A program made the translations under genes and the position numbers. Below, piece after piece: positions 1 to 10,099 of a stretch of DNA of 64,000 bases. The stretch lies in NCBI GenBank assembly GCA_905221605.1, contig CAJNDS010002222.1:465373-529372 (forward strand), in the 5' to 3' direction. The notes beneath the pieces were generated by a model, which did no database searches, was not told the DNA's origin, and worked only from the letters and a program-made list of their open reading frames with translations. Source of the stretch: Symbiodinium natans (lineage: Eukaryota > Sar > Dinophyceae > Suessiales > Symbiodiniaceae). Position 1 is the first letter of the stretch; every line of letters begins with the position of its first letter.

Positions 1-72
1 AAACCCCTAAACCCTAAACCCTAAACCCTAAACTTAGATGAACCCCCCCCCCCCCCCCCCCTTGGAGAGCAG

Positions 73-133
73 GCGACCCATGCTCGTGCCCCACCGAGCA
101 TCGAGGCAAGCTGTCTCTCCAAAGTTCGGCTTT
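73..133 (+). CDS. Cysteine-rich exon, CxCPxEHRG module (first copy)
   Basis: The acceptor AG ends at 72, after a CCCTAAA array and a C-run. From 75 the frame reads Asp-Pro-Cys-Ser-Cys-Pro-Thr-Glu-His-Arg-Gly. The same CxCPxEHRG pattern recurs in the exon at 6758, which supports both as real exons of a cysteine-rich, probably extracellular protein. The donor is not clear; a TTTAGGG-type array starts right after. The left part of the gene lies outside the window. Confidence 0.4.
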
Positions 134-416
134 GTTGTTAGGGTTTGGGGTTTAGGGTTTGAGGTTTAGGGTTTAGGGTTTAGGGTTTAGGGTTTGGGGT
201 TTGGGGTTTAGGGTTTCGGGTTTAGGGTTTAGGGGGCTTTAACGGGGCTTTGGGCAGTGGGGGGCTAGGGTTTAGGGTGGTTGGGTGTTTGCATTGGGTT
301 TGGGCCTAACTCCTGGCCCCAATTCCCTAAACCCTAAACCCTAAACCCTAAACCCTAAACCCTAAACCCTAAACCCTAAACCCTAAACCCTAAACCCTAA
401 ACCTTCCCTCCCACAG

Positions 417-523
417 GCGACTACGCCTGTCCGCCAGAGGGTTGCACAGATGGCTGCTGGGCTGCCTTTGGCCGTCATCCTGAGTCCCAACACCCCGTGG
501 TGCCCACGTGTGATGCCCTCAAG
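417..523 (+). CDS. Cysteine-rich exon
   Basis: It follows a textbook pyrimidine-rich acceptor (CTTCCCTCCCACAG) that ends a CCCTAAA array. The open frame contains GCTDGCWAAFGRHPESQ and has four cysteines. Two bases precede the first full codon, as in the exon at 73. It ends at CTCAAG just before TTTAGGG repeats; the donor would be non-canonical (GA). No family recognised; cysteine density suggests a secreted protein. Confidence 0.45.
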
Positions 524-849
524 ATTAGGGCTTCGGGTTTAGGGTTTAGGGTTTAGGGTTTAGGGTTTAGGGTTTAGGGTTTAGGGTTTAGGGTTTAGGG
601 GCCTTTTGAAGGCTACAACCCCCAACAACCCGAAAAGAACAAAGTCCGAAGAAGGTTTGCAGTAACCTTGGTTGCATGCAGAAGAGGAGCAATCAGCGGC
701 GCTTGCAGCATCAAATGAGAAAATACTGAGCAACACTGTTGTCTCTCCCTAAACCCTGAACCCTAAACCCTAAACCATAAACCCTAAACCCCGAAACCCT
801 AAGCCCTAAACCTTAAACCCTAAACCTTGACTCAGAGTTCTGAACTCAG

Positions 850-909
850 GATACAACATCTGGAAGCGTGGGCCAGGGACCGAAAGCAACTCCAAGGCTG
901 CCTGGAAAG
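850..909 (+). CDS. Candidate exon
   Basis: Acceptor CTCAG at 845-849 after a degenerate CCCTAAA array. The frame reads YNIWKRGPGTESNSK and is followed by a G-run and TTTAGGG array. Two bases precede the first codon, the same phase as the exons at 73 and 417. Product unknown. Confidence 0.35.
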
Positions 910-1203
910 GGGGGAGAGGGGGGAGGAGGGGGGGTAGGGTTCGGGGTTTGGGGTTTAGGGTTTAGGGTTTAGATGGGTTTAGGGTTTAGGGTTTAGGGTT
1001 TAGGGTTTAGGGTTCATGCCGCCTTCGGTATGGGGAGTCTGTTGCTCCCTGATCGCCGTTGCAAAGGCTACCAACACGCTGTAGGGGGTCCCTCCCAGTA
1101 AGGGGTGCAAAAGCAGAAACCTTGAACCCTAAACCCTAAGCCCTAAACCCGAAACCCTAAACCCTAACCCTAAACCCTAAACCCTAAACCCTACAAAAAC
1201 AAG

Positions 1204-1265
1204 GAAGTGTTTCATCGCTCGCGATGAAGCCCACCTCTACCCGGAAACGTGGAGTACCACTTGGC
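1204..1265 (+). CDS. Candidate exon
   Basis: Begins after a CCCTAAA array and an A-rich AAG acceptor. The frame from 1205 reads KCFIARDEAHLYPETW. A GT donor (CTG/GTTGTT) is possible at 1268. Amino-acid make-up is protein-like; no family recognised. Confidence 0.4.
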
Positions 1266-1390
1266 TGGTTGTTTTGGGGGTGGGTAGCTCTGGCAACCTG
1301 GGATGAGGGATGAGACTGGGATGTCAGAATCAGAGAAGACCCTAAACCTAAACCCTAAACCCTAATGGCACTCTGGTCTTCTGAGCTCAG

Positions 1391-1450
1391 GCCTACTGCC
1401 ATCAGTTCGTGGAAGTTGCTTCCTGGCGCCTGGGAGCGAAGTACGACCAG
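1391..1450 (+). CDS. Candidate exon
   Basis: Acceptor GCTCAG ends at 1390. The frame reads AYCHQFVEVASWRLGAKYDQ and stays open to about 1529, so the 3' border is uncertain. It is flanked by CCCTAAA upstream and TTTAGGG downstream. It probably belongs with the preceding cysteine-rich exons. Confidence 0.45.
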
Positions 1451-1650
1451 TCCGAAGCCCGAAACTCCCCAAAAGCCTCCAAAGCACCCGATGCCTCGAC
1501 CCCGCTTGAGGGTATCCGGCTCGGCTGAAGGGGGCTTTAGGGTTTTGGGGGTTTAGGGTTTGGGGTTCAGGGTTCAGGGTTTAGGGTTTGGGGTTTAGGG
1601 TTTAGGGGTGCTACAGCCTTTGGGGTTTGGTTTTGGGGGTTTAGCCACAG

Positions 1651-1752
1651 CCTTCAAGGAGCTCCGAAGTGGAGGCAGGGCAGTTTTTCGAACCTGGCTG
1701 AGGGTGGACCCAACAAGGACTTCTGCCTCCTAAGACGCCACGACCGTAGATT
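1651..1752 (+). CDS. Weak exon candidate
   Basis: After the acceptor-like AGCCACAG the sequence has protein-like reading in two frames (for example SNLAEGGPNKDFCLLRRHD). The frame is undecided and flanking arrays are both TTTAGGG-type. It is kept because it is the only coding-like stretch between 1.5 and 2.4 kb. Confidence 0.2.
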
Positions 1753-3439
1753 AGGGCAGAGGGCTTAGGGCTTAGGGCGTCGGGCTTAGGGTTTAGGGTT
1801 GTTGAGGGTTTAGTTGGGGTTTGTTGCGCACGCCCTTGAGCATGAGCCCCAAAGAAAAGACCCGAGAACGAGGAACCGACAGTGGGGCCTCTTTCTTCAG
1901 GGTCAGGTTGCTTGGCATTTAGGGTTTCGGGTTTAGGGTTTAGGGTTTAGGGTTTAGGGTTAAGGGTGTAAGGTCAGCCCCCCCCCCCCCCCCCAGCCCC
2001 CCCCCCACAAAGAAAAACACTGGGGTACCTGGCACCCCCTTTGTTTCAATACCAGGCTGCTCTCGGAAAAAGCTCTGGGAAGGCCCCCAAGCCCCACTTA
2101 AAAACCCCAAAACCCCTAAACCAACCCCTAAACCCTAAACCCACACCCCAAACCCCATATAAACCCCAAACCCTAAACCCCTTTAAACCCCTGAAACCCA
2201 AAACCTACCTACACCAACCCCAAAACCCTAAACCCTAATTAAACCCCACAAAAGCCCCCCACACCCCAAACCCTTTCACCAAACCGCAAACCCTTTAACC
2301 CTAAACCCACACCCCAAACCCCATATAATAGCCCCCAAACCCTAAGCCCTTTAAACCCCATAAAGCCCCAAACCGCAAGCCCTTTAACCCCTTTAAACCC
2401 TGACCTGGAATCACCCCGAGGTGCCCCGGCGCCCAGTCCTTTAACTCGGAGTCGCACTCGGTGTTGCCCAACGGCCAAGCGAAGCGTGGCTTAAGGTTTA
2501 GGGTGTAGGGTCTAGGGTTTAGGGTTTAGGGTTTAGGGTTTAGGGCTTAGGGCTTAGGGCTTAGGGGGCCTTAAGGGGTTTTTACGGGGCGTTAAGGGTT
2601 TTTAAGGGCCTTGAGGGCGTTAAGGGTCTTGAAGGTTTTTGGGCTTATGGTGTTTTCGGGCAAAGAGTTTAAGGGTTGCAGGGTTTTTGGGCTTCGGGCT
2701 TTTTTTGCTTAGGGCTGCTTCCTGTTGGGCTGGCGTGCAGAGATGCTTCAGGGACGGTTTAGGCCTTGGGGTGTTCCTGCATGGGGTGTTCGGGGCGTGC
2801 TGAAACTTTGCATGTAGAGTCCTTAAACGGAACGCTTGCGACCCTTAAGCTTCTTAAAGCCCGAAATCCTAACACCCCAACTCTCAAACCCTAAAGCCCT
2901 AAGAAAACTTAAAACCCGAAGATCCTGAAGCTCCCAAACCCGGAGGCCCTAATCACCCTCAACACCCCCCTCTTCCTCCCTCAAGGACCCTTGTAGTTGA
3001 TGGGGGCAGGGAGGGAGCCCTCGAAGCCCAGGCAAAATCCAGGAGGCTTCTGCTGCTTGCGGGAGCATCCGGCTCCCCAGCTGCCACAGTCCGGTTTTTT
3101 GTGCTTAGGGTTTAGGGTTTGGGGTGTAGGGTTTAGGGTTTAGGGTTTAGGGTTTAGGGTTTAGGGTTCGGGCTTAGGAAAGCCAATTTTGGGGGGGGGG
3201 GGGGGGTTCCGGGTTGAGGGATGTTGTTATGCCATGCGTAAGGATGCCCCAACAGTACCCTTCCTCGTCCCTTGTCAAAGCACCTGTTTTCTTCCGTTAC
3301 TTGGGAAACCCGGTAGTTCAGGAATCTTGCGTTTTCTTACTAGCTGAGTGAGCACACTTTGCACTGGTTGGGATGCTATAGTCCCCTACTACAGAACTGA
3401 AAGTGTACACATTTTTGGGGCTTATGAACTCAGCAACTA

Positions 3440-3535
3440 AGTTTTTTAAGCTGGAAGGCAAGCTGGCTCGATTCAGGGATTGCCTGAGCTCCCCCGAATA
3501 TCGCGCGCGGCTCGTGGCCACAGGCCGCAGGCTGT
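3440..3535 (+). CDS. Candidate exon or gene remnant
   Basis: The frame reads KLEGKLARFRDCLSSPEY and onward to a TGA at about 3534. It lies in an 800-bp patch without telomere repeats. No donor is evident. It could be a terminal exon followed by a 3' UTR, or a pseudogene fragment. Confidence 0.25.
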
Positions 3536-4041
3536 GAGGGAGAGAATTCCACAAGCGGGTTCACAGGGGTCGGGGTCTGGTGCATATGCACCAAGGAAGT
3601 CGAGCGACTGCAAGCTGCAAACCCCCAAACATGATTCAATCCTAGTTCTGGCTGGTCTGCAAGGTTCCGCGCTACGACGGAGAACCGTGGATCAGCAAGC
3701 AAGTAGGTTTGGGTTCAGTGGCTAGTCTCGGGTCGGTGGCTCTCTGGTGCTTGCCAAATTTCGGGTCCAAGACTCGTCTCTTCCTCTGCACTTGCCAGGT
3801 GTTTCGGCAAGACAACCCGACTTTGTTCTCAGGGCTGGCTCAAAGAAACTTAGGAAGCCTTGCTTGTGAGACCCCTACACCCTAAACCCTAAACCCCAAA
3901 CCCTAAACCCTAAACCCTAAAAATGCCGGGCATCTGCGGCCCGGGGCCGCCCTCGCCTGCGCGTGCGACGCAGGGCTTGAGGCATGGGCCCACGAGGCGC
4001 CTGCTGTGTCACTGGCAGGGCTCATGCTGCAAGCAGCTTCT

Positions 4042-4137
4042 TGCTAGCTCAGTGGTGCCCTTTACCCCTTTTTTTTTTGTTTGGCTATGGGTTCCATTTT
4101 TTAATTATGCAACTGGCCCAAAAGGGTGCCCTGAAGC
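4042..4137 (+). mobile_element. Small inverted-repeat (MITE/introner-like) element, family D
   Basis: The left end (AGCTCAGTGGTGCCCTTTA) and right end (AAAAGGGTGCCCTGAAGC) are imperfect inverted repeats around an AT-rich core of about 60 bp. Sequence just before and after reads as protein (after it, HGYWATKAFDDFGHML ending at a TAG near 4211), so the element may be an intron. A relative starts at 63943 (CAGTGGTGCCC) and runs off the window. Confidence 0.45.
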
Positions 4138-4416
4138 ATGGTTACTGGGCTACGAAGGCTTTCGATGACTTTGGGCACATGTTGGCTGGCCTCTTGGTCG
4201 CGCTTCATTAGGGTTTAGGGTTTAGGGTTTAGGGTTTAGGGTTTAGGGTTTAGGGTTTAGGGTTTAGGGCTTAGGGTTTAGGGTTTAGGGTTTAGGGTTT
4301 AGGGTTTAGGGTTTAGGGTTTATGTTTGTTGTGATGTCAAGCAGTCAGCACTCACTCCGTCGATTCTCCCACCCAATTCGGGCTTTGGGGCATTACACAT
4401 CAAAGAGTCTAAGCTC

Positions 4417-4490
4417 ACACACACACACACACATACACACATATATATATATATGTATGCATATATATATATATATATGTATACGCACAT
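4417..4490. repeat. (CA)n(TA)n microsatellite
   Basis: Alternating CA followed by TA runs directly upstream of the NYN gene start codon. Confidence 0.9.
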
Positions 4491-4497
4491 CAAGGTC

Positions 4498-4723
4498 ATG
4501 CGACGGCAATATCAGCCTTCTTCGCGCACGGCAGCTCGAAGAACCCGTGCTCGTTCGAAGAGTCGAGCTGAGCTGCTTGTGGATGGAGATCAGCGCGGGA
4601 TTTTTCAAACCCAGGAGGCCATCGAACGGTTGCAGCAAGAGGGCTGGACGGTCCAGACCAGAGTCTTTGCAGCGCCGAAGAGACTTGAGAGCAAGAAATG
4701 GCAGGAGCTCCTCTCGAAGCCTG
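4498..4723 (+). CDS. NYN/PIN-like ribonuclease, exon 1
   Basis: The first ATG in frame lies just after a (CA)n(TA)n microsatellite in the presumed 5' UTR. The exon encodes a basic start, then ELLVDGDQRG (Asp29 and Asp31, the first acidic residues of a NYN active site), a helix and RVFAAPKRLESKKWQELLSK. It ends CCT-G before GTACCT. Joining it to 4822 restores the NYN-type strand and loop with no frame change. Known of the family: NYN (LabA/DUF88) proteins are PIN-fold metal-dependent RNases. The function here is inferred from motif order alone. Confidence 0.75.
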
Positions 4724-4821
4724 GTACCTATGTCCCCCTTGGGAATTATTTGTTTGTTTATATAAAACCCAAGAGGATATTTTAAAATATTTTGTTTATT
4801 AAGGTTCTAAGGGGAGTATAG
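4724..4821 (+). mobile_element. 98-nt intron with inverted terminal repeats (introner-like)
   Basis: The segment starts GT, ends AG and interrupts a conserved domain. Its ends are inverted repeats: GTACCTATGTCCCCCTTGGG on the left, and the reverse complement of the right end is GTACCTATACTCCCCTTAG. GGTAC occurs at both borders (4723-4727 and 4821-4825), as a target duplication would give. The interior is AT-rich, unlike the flanking exons. This is the structure expected of an introner, a transposon that lands as a ready-made intron. Confidence 0.75.
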
Positions 4822-5948
4822 GTACGAAGTTCCAGGCGGTGCCACGCAGCAGGAAGGGGGAGGCTAGTGATGTAGCCATTGAAGGGCGGCTGCGTTGCCT
4901 GGCCCGGACGTCCCGGAGCATCTGCCCTGCTTTGTTGACGACGGACACAGACTTTCTGGGCGTAGTGCAGGAAATCGTGGGGATGGGCAGAGAGATGGTT
5001 GTGCTTGTCCCTCAAGGGAGAACGTCCAGCATGCGAAAATATGAGTTGGCTGGTGCCCGCGTGTTGCCGATGCAAGGTCGTGGGAACGGGCCCAAGGTCA
5101 GGGCCCAATTGCATGCACACGGAGGAGGAAGTGTGGAGATGACAGACCCTTGGGCAGCTCCGCAGGTGTCTGAAGATGACCGCGAAGAGCCCTCTGCGTT
5201 CTTGCAGTCGCTGGACTATCGCGATGAGCGTGGCTACCTGGTGCAGTCTGTTGCTAAGTTTTGGTTCACCCATCGCCTGGGTCCGGTCACTGTGTTCCCG
5301 GTTCCGCAAGGATGTGCGGAAACGTTTCAGCTTGTGCGAAAAGCAGGCGCCGAGGCCTCGTGGGTGCGCTACAAAGACAACCTTGCATACTTCCTTCCTG
5401 TGACTGGCAGTTCGAAGAAGACGCTGAAGAAGATAGATGAGTTCGGAGGCATGGTGGCCAGACAGATATTCAAGGGTGGTGGCCCCTTTGTGATCCATGA
5501 CTCTCCAGACATGGTGGCGCAGGCGTTGAGCATGATGGGGTATTTGGACTACAAGCTCAACGCTGACGTAGCTGAGGCGATGCTGACGTTCGTGAACATG
5601 CCTGAGAACAAGCTCAAGCTCCGAAAGTACTGTGATGCCTTGCCTTCGTTCGAGGACACCATCTCTGACGTTTCCGAGAAGCTGAGGCGAGCCTTCTTGT
5701 CGCATGGCACAGATGGCCTTTGGCGCCTTGCACCCAAGGATGCAGAGGTGCGCAAGGAGCTTTGCAAGCAAGGCTTGTTGACAAGCGAGGCCTCTACAAA
5801 GAGCGCAGTGCTGCAAGCCATGATCAAGTTTGCCCGGCAGCACAAGTTGCCGGAGATGCGCAGCTACAACGGATACCTCTTTCGGATTCTGCATCACATG
5901 GGCACTTCGGATCCCAGCCGAGTTGGGACCGTGGAGTTCAAAGTCTAG
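4822..5948 (+). CDS. NYN/PIN-like ribonuclease, exon 2 and C-terminal region
   Basis: With exon 1 this gives about 450 residues. The NYN domain continues: GEASDVAIEG places Asp92, and LLTTDTDFLGVVQEIVGMGR places Asp117 and Asp119, followed by the V-V-L-V-P strand. These match the acidic triad and the late DxDF strand of NYN nucleases. After about residue 170 the protein has no recognised domain; it is mixed helical and ends EFKV at a TAG. The gene sits between a TTTAGGG array (4209-4321) and a CCCTAAA stretch (6090), the position of an intron interior, so it may be nested in the surrounding cysteine-rich gene. A long antisense frame (4782-5981) is a shadow. Confidence 0.78.
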
Positions 5949-6079
5949 CAGATCCAGGCTAGGCTGGTTGTTGCGGCCCAAGCGCGGCTCACACCCTGGA
6001 TCACATTGTCAAGGAGGGCGGGGCTTTCAATGGCTTCATAGTTCGGGGTAGGCTGTTGGGATATTCAGCATGTTCTCTT

Positions 6080-6757
6080 CTTGGGTTGAAACCCTAAACC
6101 CTAAACTAACCCTATGAAGAGCATCCTACTCAAGAATACCCCGCATACGGTTCAGACCATGGTGAACGCGCGCACGCTGGGAGGGTGGGAAGCTGCCGCG
6201 CACTGCGCTGTTTGAGTGCCCGCGAGCACCCCGCAGCGATGTGAGCCGGATCTTGCTGCTCTGAAAATTGGCAGATCCATGTCTTGTTGGTTTAGGGTTT
6301 AGGGTTTAGGGTTTAGGGTTTAGGGTTTAGGGTTTAGGGTTTAGGGTTTAGGGTTTAGGGTTTAGGGCCAACTCTGAAGGACGGTCTGGAGCTTGAAGTG
6401 AAGTACTGGAGCCCAAGCCCATGCAGGTTCAGAGTCTTCGGGCCTCAGGGGCCGTGTAGGTTGATCTGGTTCCGTGGTTTAGGGTTCAGGGTTTAGGGTT
6501 TAGGGTTTAGGGTTTAAGGTTTAGGGTTTAGGGTTTAGGGTCCATTCTTGCTGGGCTCTATGATCATAGAGTTACAGCAGGTGGCGTGGGATCTTCTCAG
6601 GCGCGCAAGGGCTTGCAGAGTTCATCATCATCGGGTGGAGGCCCTAAACCCCCAAACCCCAAACCCCAAACCCCAAACCCTAAACCCTAAACCCTAAACC
6701 CTATAAACCCTAAACCCTAACCCCCCCCCCCCCTCCCCCCCCTGTTTTCAAGCCCAG
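6080..6757. repeat. Telomere-like arrays between the NYN gene and the next exon
   Basis: Holds TTTAGGG arrays at 6290-6366 and 6475-6541 and a CCCTAAA array at 6643-6720 that runs into a C-run and the next exon's acceptor. The single-copy pieces between them show no convincing reading frame. Confidence 0.8.
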
Positions 6758-6836
6758 GTGCGTCTGCCCAGATGAGCACCGCGGGTACTACAACTGCCCC
6801 ACGGTCTGCCACCCCGGAGTTGGGTTGGACACAGTT
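6758..6836 (+). CDS. Cysteine-rich exon, CxCPxEHRG module (second copy)
   Basis: Acceptor TTTTCAAGCCCAG after a CCCTAAA array and C-run. The frame reads CVCPDEHRGYYNCPTVCHPG with five cysteines. CxCPxEHRG matches the exon at 73, so the gene appears to contain repeated cysteine modules. A TTTAGGG-like stretch follows. Probably extracellular; no named domain can be assigned from this length. Confidence 0.5.
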
Positions 6837-6839
6837 TCG

Positions 6840-9808
6840 GGCTTTAGGGGGGTTAGGGATCTAGGGAGTTTTTACGGGTTTAGGGATTTAGGGTTGATAA
6901 AGGGTTTAAGGTTTAGGGAGTTTAGTGTTTTCGGATGTAGGGTTTAGGGAGTTTAGGGAGTTAAGTTTAGGGTTTAGGGTTTCTACGGATACAGGGTAGA
7001 GGGCCTTTGGGTTTCGGGCTTCAACTTGGGGCGACGCCGGGATCTTTGAGTTTGAATTTGAGCCGGGCGATGTCACTGCGAGGGTGCAAGTTAGGACCAG
7101 TCCCCTTAGGAGCCAGGCTGTTTGGCTGGTTGTCTTGGTGGTATTCAGGTTCTAGGGGGAGTTTAGGTTAGGGTGCTGAAGTGGGAAGTTTCCGGAAGGT
7201 CCCTGAACCAAGCAGCAAGACCTCCCTGGAGCTATGCCTGCATAAGCCTTCACCGTAGCGGTTGCGACAGCGTACTCAACGGCTCCTTGCCCCGGCGCTT
7301 CTCAAAGTAACGACCCAAAAACAGGCTTCGAGGACTCGGAACCGAGAGAGCTGCCAGGAGGGCTGTACCGATTCGACGGGGGCGCGGTGGCGGAGGGGCG
7401 AGAGCGCGACCTTCGTGGCATGGCGAAGACTTCGGGGTGCTCTGATTTCTGGGGGAGTTTACGTAGGTTGAGGACGGGAGGCCCCGTCCCCGAACTCTAC
7501 CAATCCGTGCCTGAAGGAACCTCCAGGAAGAGTTCTACGTAGTGGTTCCGCCCCAAAGTCACGGTGAACTTCGGTTCAGGAATATGTTTGGGGAAGTCTT
7601 GTAGACTGCGCCAACAGCGCGAGATCTTTTTATGAAGGGTCTTTTGGAGGGGGTTGCACAGGGTTCGGAATGTCTCTGAGGCCAACACCAAGCAGTACTG
7701 CCTCTCGGCAGCCGACTGGTGCAGGGCCTGGGTTTAGGACTTAGTTTTGTGGGATCAGGGTTTGAGGTTTTGGGTTTTGGGGTTTAGGACTTGGTTCAGG
7801 GAGCTTGGTGTCTCAGGGGCCCATGGTGCAAGAGGCAACAGGGGGGCTTTTGCTGGCCTAGAATGGAGAAGTACAGGGTTTGGGGGTTTTAAAGGGGGTT
7901 TTGGGTAGTTCGTACCTTGTTTCTTTCGGGATTTGCAGTTGGGCATTGGGACCCTGGAATCTGTAATTTTCCCTTTCATGGGGGGGGGGGGGGGGGGGGT
8001 GGGGGGTTTAGGGTTTAGGGTTTAGGGTTTAGGGTTTTGGGTTTCGGCACAAGTGTGCCTCAGAGGGTTGACGTTGGCGAACCGATCTCTTTTCCCATGC
8101 GCACACAAAGGCGATGCAAGTGCTTGTGGTTGTGTAACGGTTGCTAATCGGCCAATTTTTGCAGCAAAATATTCACAGTATCCATCATATACGAATACTA
8201 GCAAGATTCACAAAGTTCGCTTGTCAATATGACAGATAATGTTAAGAAATATGCTCTGCTGTTGAACATGTGATGCTGCGCTGCCTGCCTTTTCATCTTG
8301 CGGCTTCTTAAACTCAGCAGCTTAGTCACAGGGAGCTTGCAGGAAAGGCTTTTCGGGCGTTTTCTTACCCGAAGTTGAGGGCCACCCCTCAGCCCTAAAT
8401 CGGGCTTAGGGTTTAGGGTTTTGGGTTTTGGGTTTGGGGTTGCAAGGTGACAGCTTGGAGAACGAAGCTGCCTGGTGTCCGAGATAGCGGATCTTCTGCG
8501 CAGCGGCACCACGAGTCAGAGGGCTTTGGCCTCCCCTGGCCGGCTCAAGTCCTGAACCCTGTAGCCCTTACACCCGAAACCCTACTGACCCTAAACCCTA
8601 AACCCTAAACCCTGAACCCTGAACCCTGAACCCTAAACCCTACCCTCTTCAAGCTGTCGTGTTCAAGAAGATTGAGTTGCAAGGGCTTTCGAGGCATACA
8701 GGTTTTAGCACTCGGCTGGAGTCGACAAACAAAACCCTCCACCACAAAACCCTAGAAATTAGGACGGCGTGAACTCTTCGAGGAGTCTGTACATGAGCTT
8801 AAGAGCTCATGCTTGCAATGGCTTGAGCAGTATGGCCTGTGCCTAATCCCTAAACCCTAAACCCTAAACCCTAAGGGTGGAGTTAGGTTCAAGGCTTCGG
8901 CCTCATCTCCTCAACCCTAAACCCTAAACCCTAAACCCTAAACCCTAACCCCTAAACCCCAAAACCCCTAAACCCCAAACCCCTGAACCCGCCAAGTTGT
9001 CAAAACTAAGGTTTAGGGGCCTACAGGGGGCTGAAAGGGCGTAGGCCTCGGGAAGAAGAGCTGAGGGTGCCTTTGATGCCCTGGAGGTTGGGGATGGAGG
9101 TTTAGGGTTTAGGGTTTGGGTTCAGGTTTCTTTTCGGATGTGAGGTTTCCACGTGCGGGCACATACCAGCATCACAAGTATTGGGCGCTGTGGGCAATGA
9201 ACCCACGATGGCCGCAGGGAGGTTTCTTGCAGTTGGGGTCCTGACTCAGAGGGTCCCTGAACCCTAAACCCTAAACCCTAAACCCTAAACCCTAAACCCT
9301 AAACCCTAAACCCTAAACCCTAAACCCTAAACCCTAACCCCTAAGCTTGATTTGCGGCTGAAGGCCAACTGAGCCTTGAATGTTTTCCAAGAGCTCCTCT
9401 CAGAAACGAAGCCCCCCTTCAGGGCTCAGAGTTTAGGACCCCCAGTCATGGGCCCGCCCTCGTTCAAGCAAATATTGCTTGGCGTTGCTTCCGCTCAGCC
9501 GAAGAGAAACTGGGTTTTGGAGTACTGTATTAATACTTTTTTTGGTTCTGGGTTCCTATTATAGTTACTTGTACCTAAAAAGTATATACTTTTTTTCCAG
9601 GGTCTACTCCAAAGGTGGGGAAAGAAGCCCCCCCCCCCCCCCCCCGTGCCCGCGCATGGGTTGCTGCTGTTGAGGAACTCATCGTAAGGATCATGTCGTA
9701 AATCACCTGGTTTCGTAGTCCTTTTTCATGGCCCCGTAGCCCTAAATCCTAAACTCTTTTTTGCGTACATGGCCATGCTTTAACGTCGTTTCACTTCCCC
9801 ACTCCCAG
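6840..9808. other. Intronic or intergenic telomere-rich DNA, no firm gene
   Basis: TTTAGGG-type stretches lie at about 6840-7010 and 8008-8040, CCCTAAA arrays at 8584-8642, 8915-8990 and 9256-9342, and a G-run at 7980-8000. A frame near 7027 (Trp-Gly-Asp-Ala, then FEFEFEPGDVTARVQ) looks like a beta-rich exon but lacks good splice borders. A family-2 MITE occupies 9511-9613. Confidence 0.6.
9511..9613. mobile_element. MITE-like element, family 2, copy 1
   Basis: Starts TGGGTTTTGGAGTACT, contains TTGGTTCTGGGTTCCTAT and TAGTTACTTGTACCTAAA, and ends CTACTCCAAAG, the inverted counterpart of the start. Related copies lie at 45221 and 58030. Confidence 0.7.
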
Positions 9809-9903
9809 GAGACTTTTTGGGTAGCTTTTGGGGTGAAAGTGCTGTCGGTTCCCTGATGAGCCTCATGAACGAAGAGAAGGAGACACCCCTTCTCATCTTG
9901 CGC
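9809..9903 (+). CDS. Candidate exon before the amine oxidase gene
   Basis: Acceptor CTTCCCCACTCCCAG at 9808 and GT donor (CGC/GTAAAC) at 9904. The frame reads SFWGESAVGSLMSLMNEEK then TPLLILR. It may be the last visible exon of the upstream gene or part of the amine oxidase 5' region. Confidence 0.4.
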
Positions 9904-10017
9904 GTAAACCCGAAGCTTCGTCATCCCCAGCCCGAAGAAGGATCACCGGCCCTGGCTTTACCTGGCCGCAGGGATTTTCCCCCAAGGACTCCAAGAAGGG
10001 GCCTCGCGTAGGGAGCC

Positions 10018-10099
10018 ATGGCGCGAACGGTGGCACTGTTGAGCGCCTGCATCGCGCTGGCGCAGAGCGCAGCCCGACTCAATGGAACCTCTCGCGAAG
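10018..10099 (+). CDS. Amine oxidase exon: start codon and signal peptide
   Basis: The ATG at 10018 opens MARTVALLSACIALAQSAA, a typical signal peptide, then RLNGTSRE with an NGT glycosylation site. The GT donor is at 10100 (GAAG/GTTTGT). A TTTAGGG array follows. Implies secretion or a vacuolar/ER location. Confidence 0.6.

Larger units (their letters stand above)
1..4321. repeat. Telomere-like DNA with alternating array orientation
   Basis: Outside the exons this stretch is interstitial telomere-type repeat. CCCTAAA arrays lie at about 1-36, 321-404, 749-832, 1119-1192, 2100-2405 (degenerate) and 3870-3922. TTTAGGG arrays lie at about 150-235, 531-600, 947-1015, 1530-1620, 1915-1967, 2490-2570, 3103-3175 and 4209-4321. 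The two orientations tend to alternate. Long C- or G-runs occur at 41-61, 1979-1994 and 3188-3206. Between 2700 and 3870 no further gene could be supported; an open stretch near 3440-3535 is protein-like but unplaced. Confidence 0.85.

Noticed and set aside
676-745. Exon-like frame AEEEQSAALAAS
   Set aside because: It lies between a TTTAGGG array and a CCCTAAA array (intron interior in this window), and no donor follows.
4782-5981. Long minus-strand open frame of 399 codons
   Set aside because: It lies exactly antisense to the NYN-like gene and its composition (Leu/His/Arg-rich) is that of a shadow frame; the plus strand has recognisable motifs.
7027-7095. Exon-like frame containing FEFEFEPGDVTARVQ
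   Set aside because: Protein-like, but no credible acceptor or donor, and TTTAGGG-type sequence lies upstream, the position of an intron interior.
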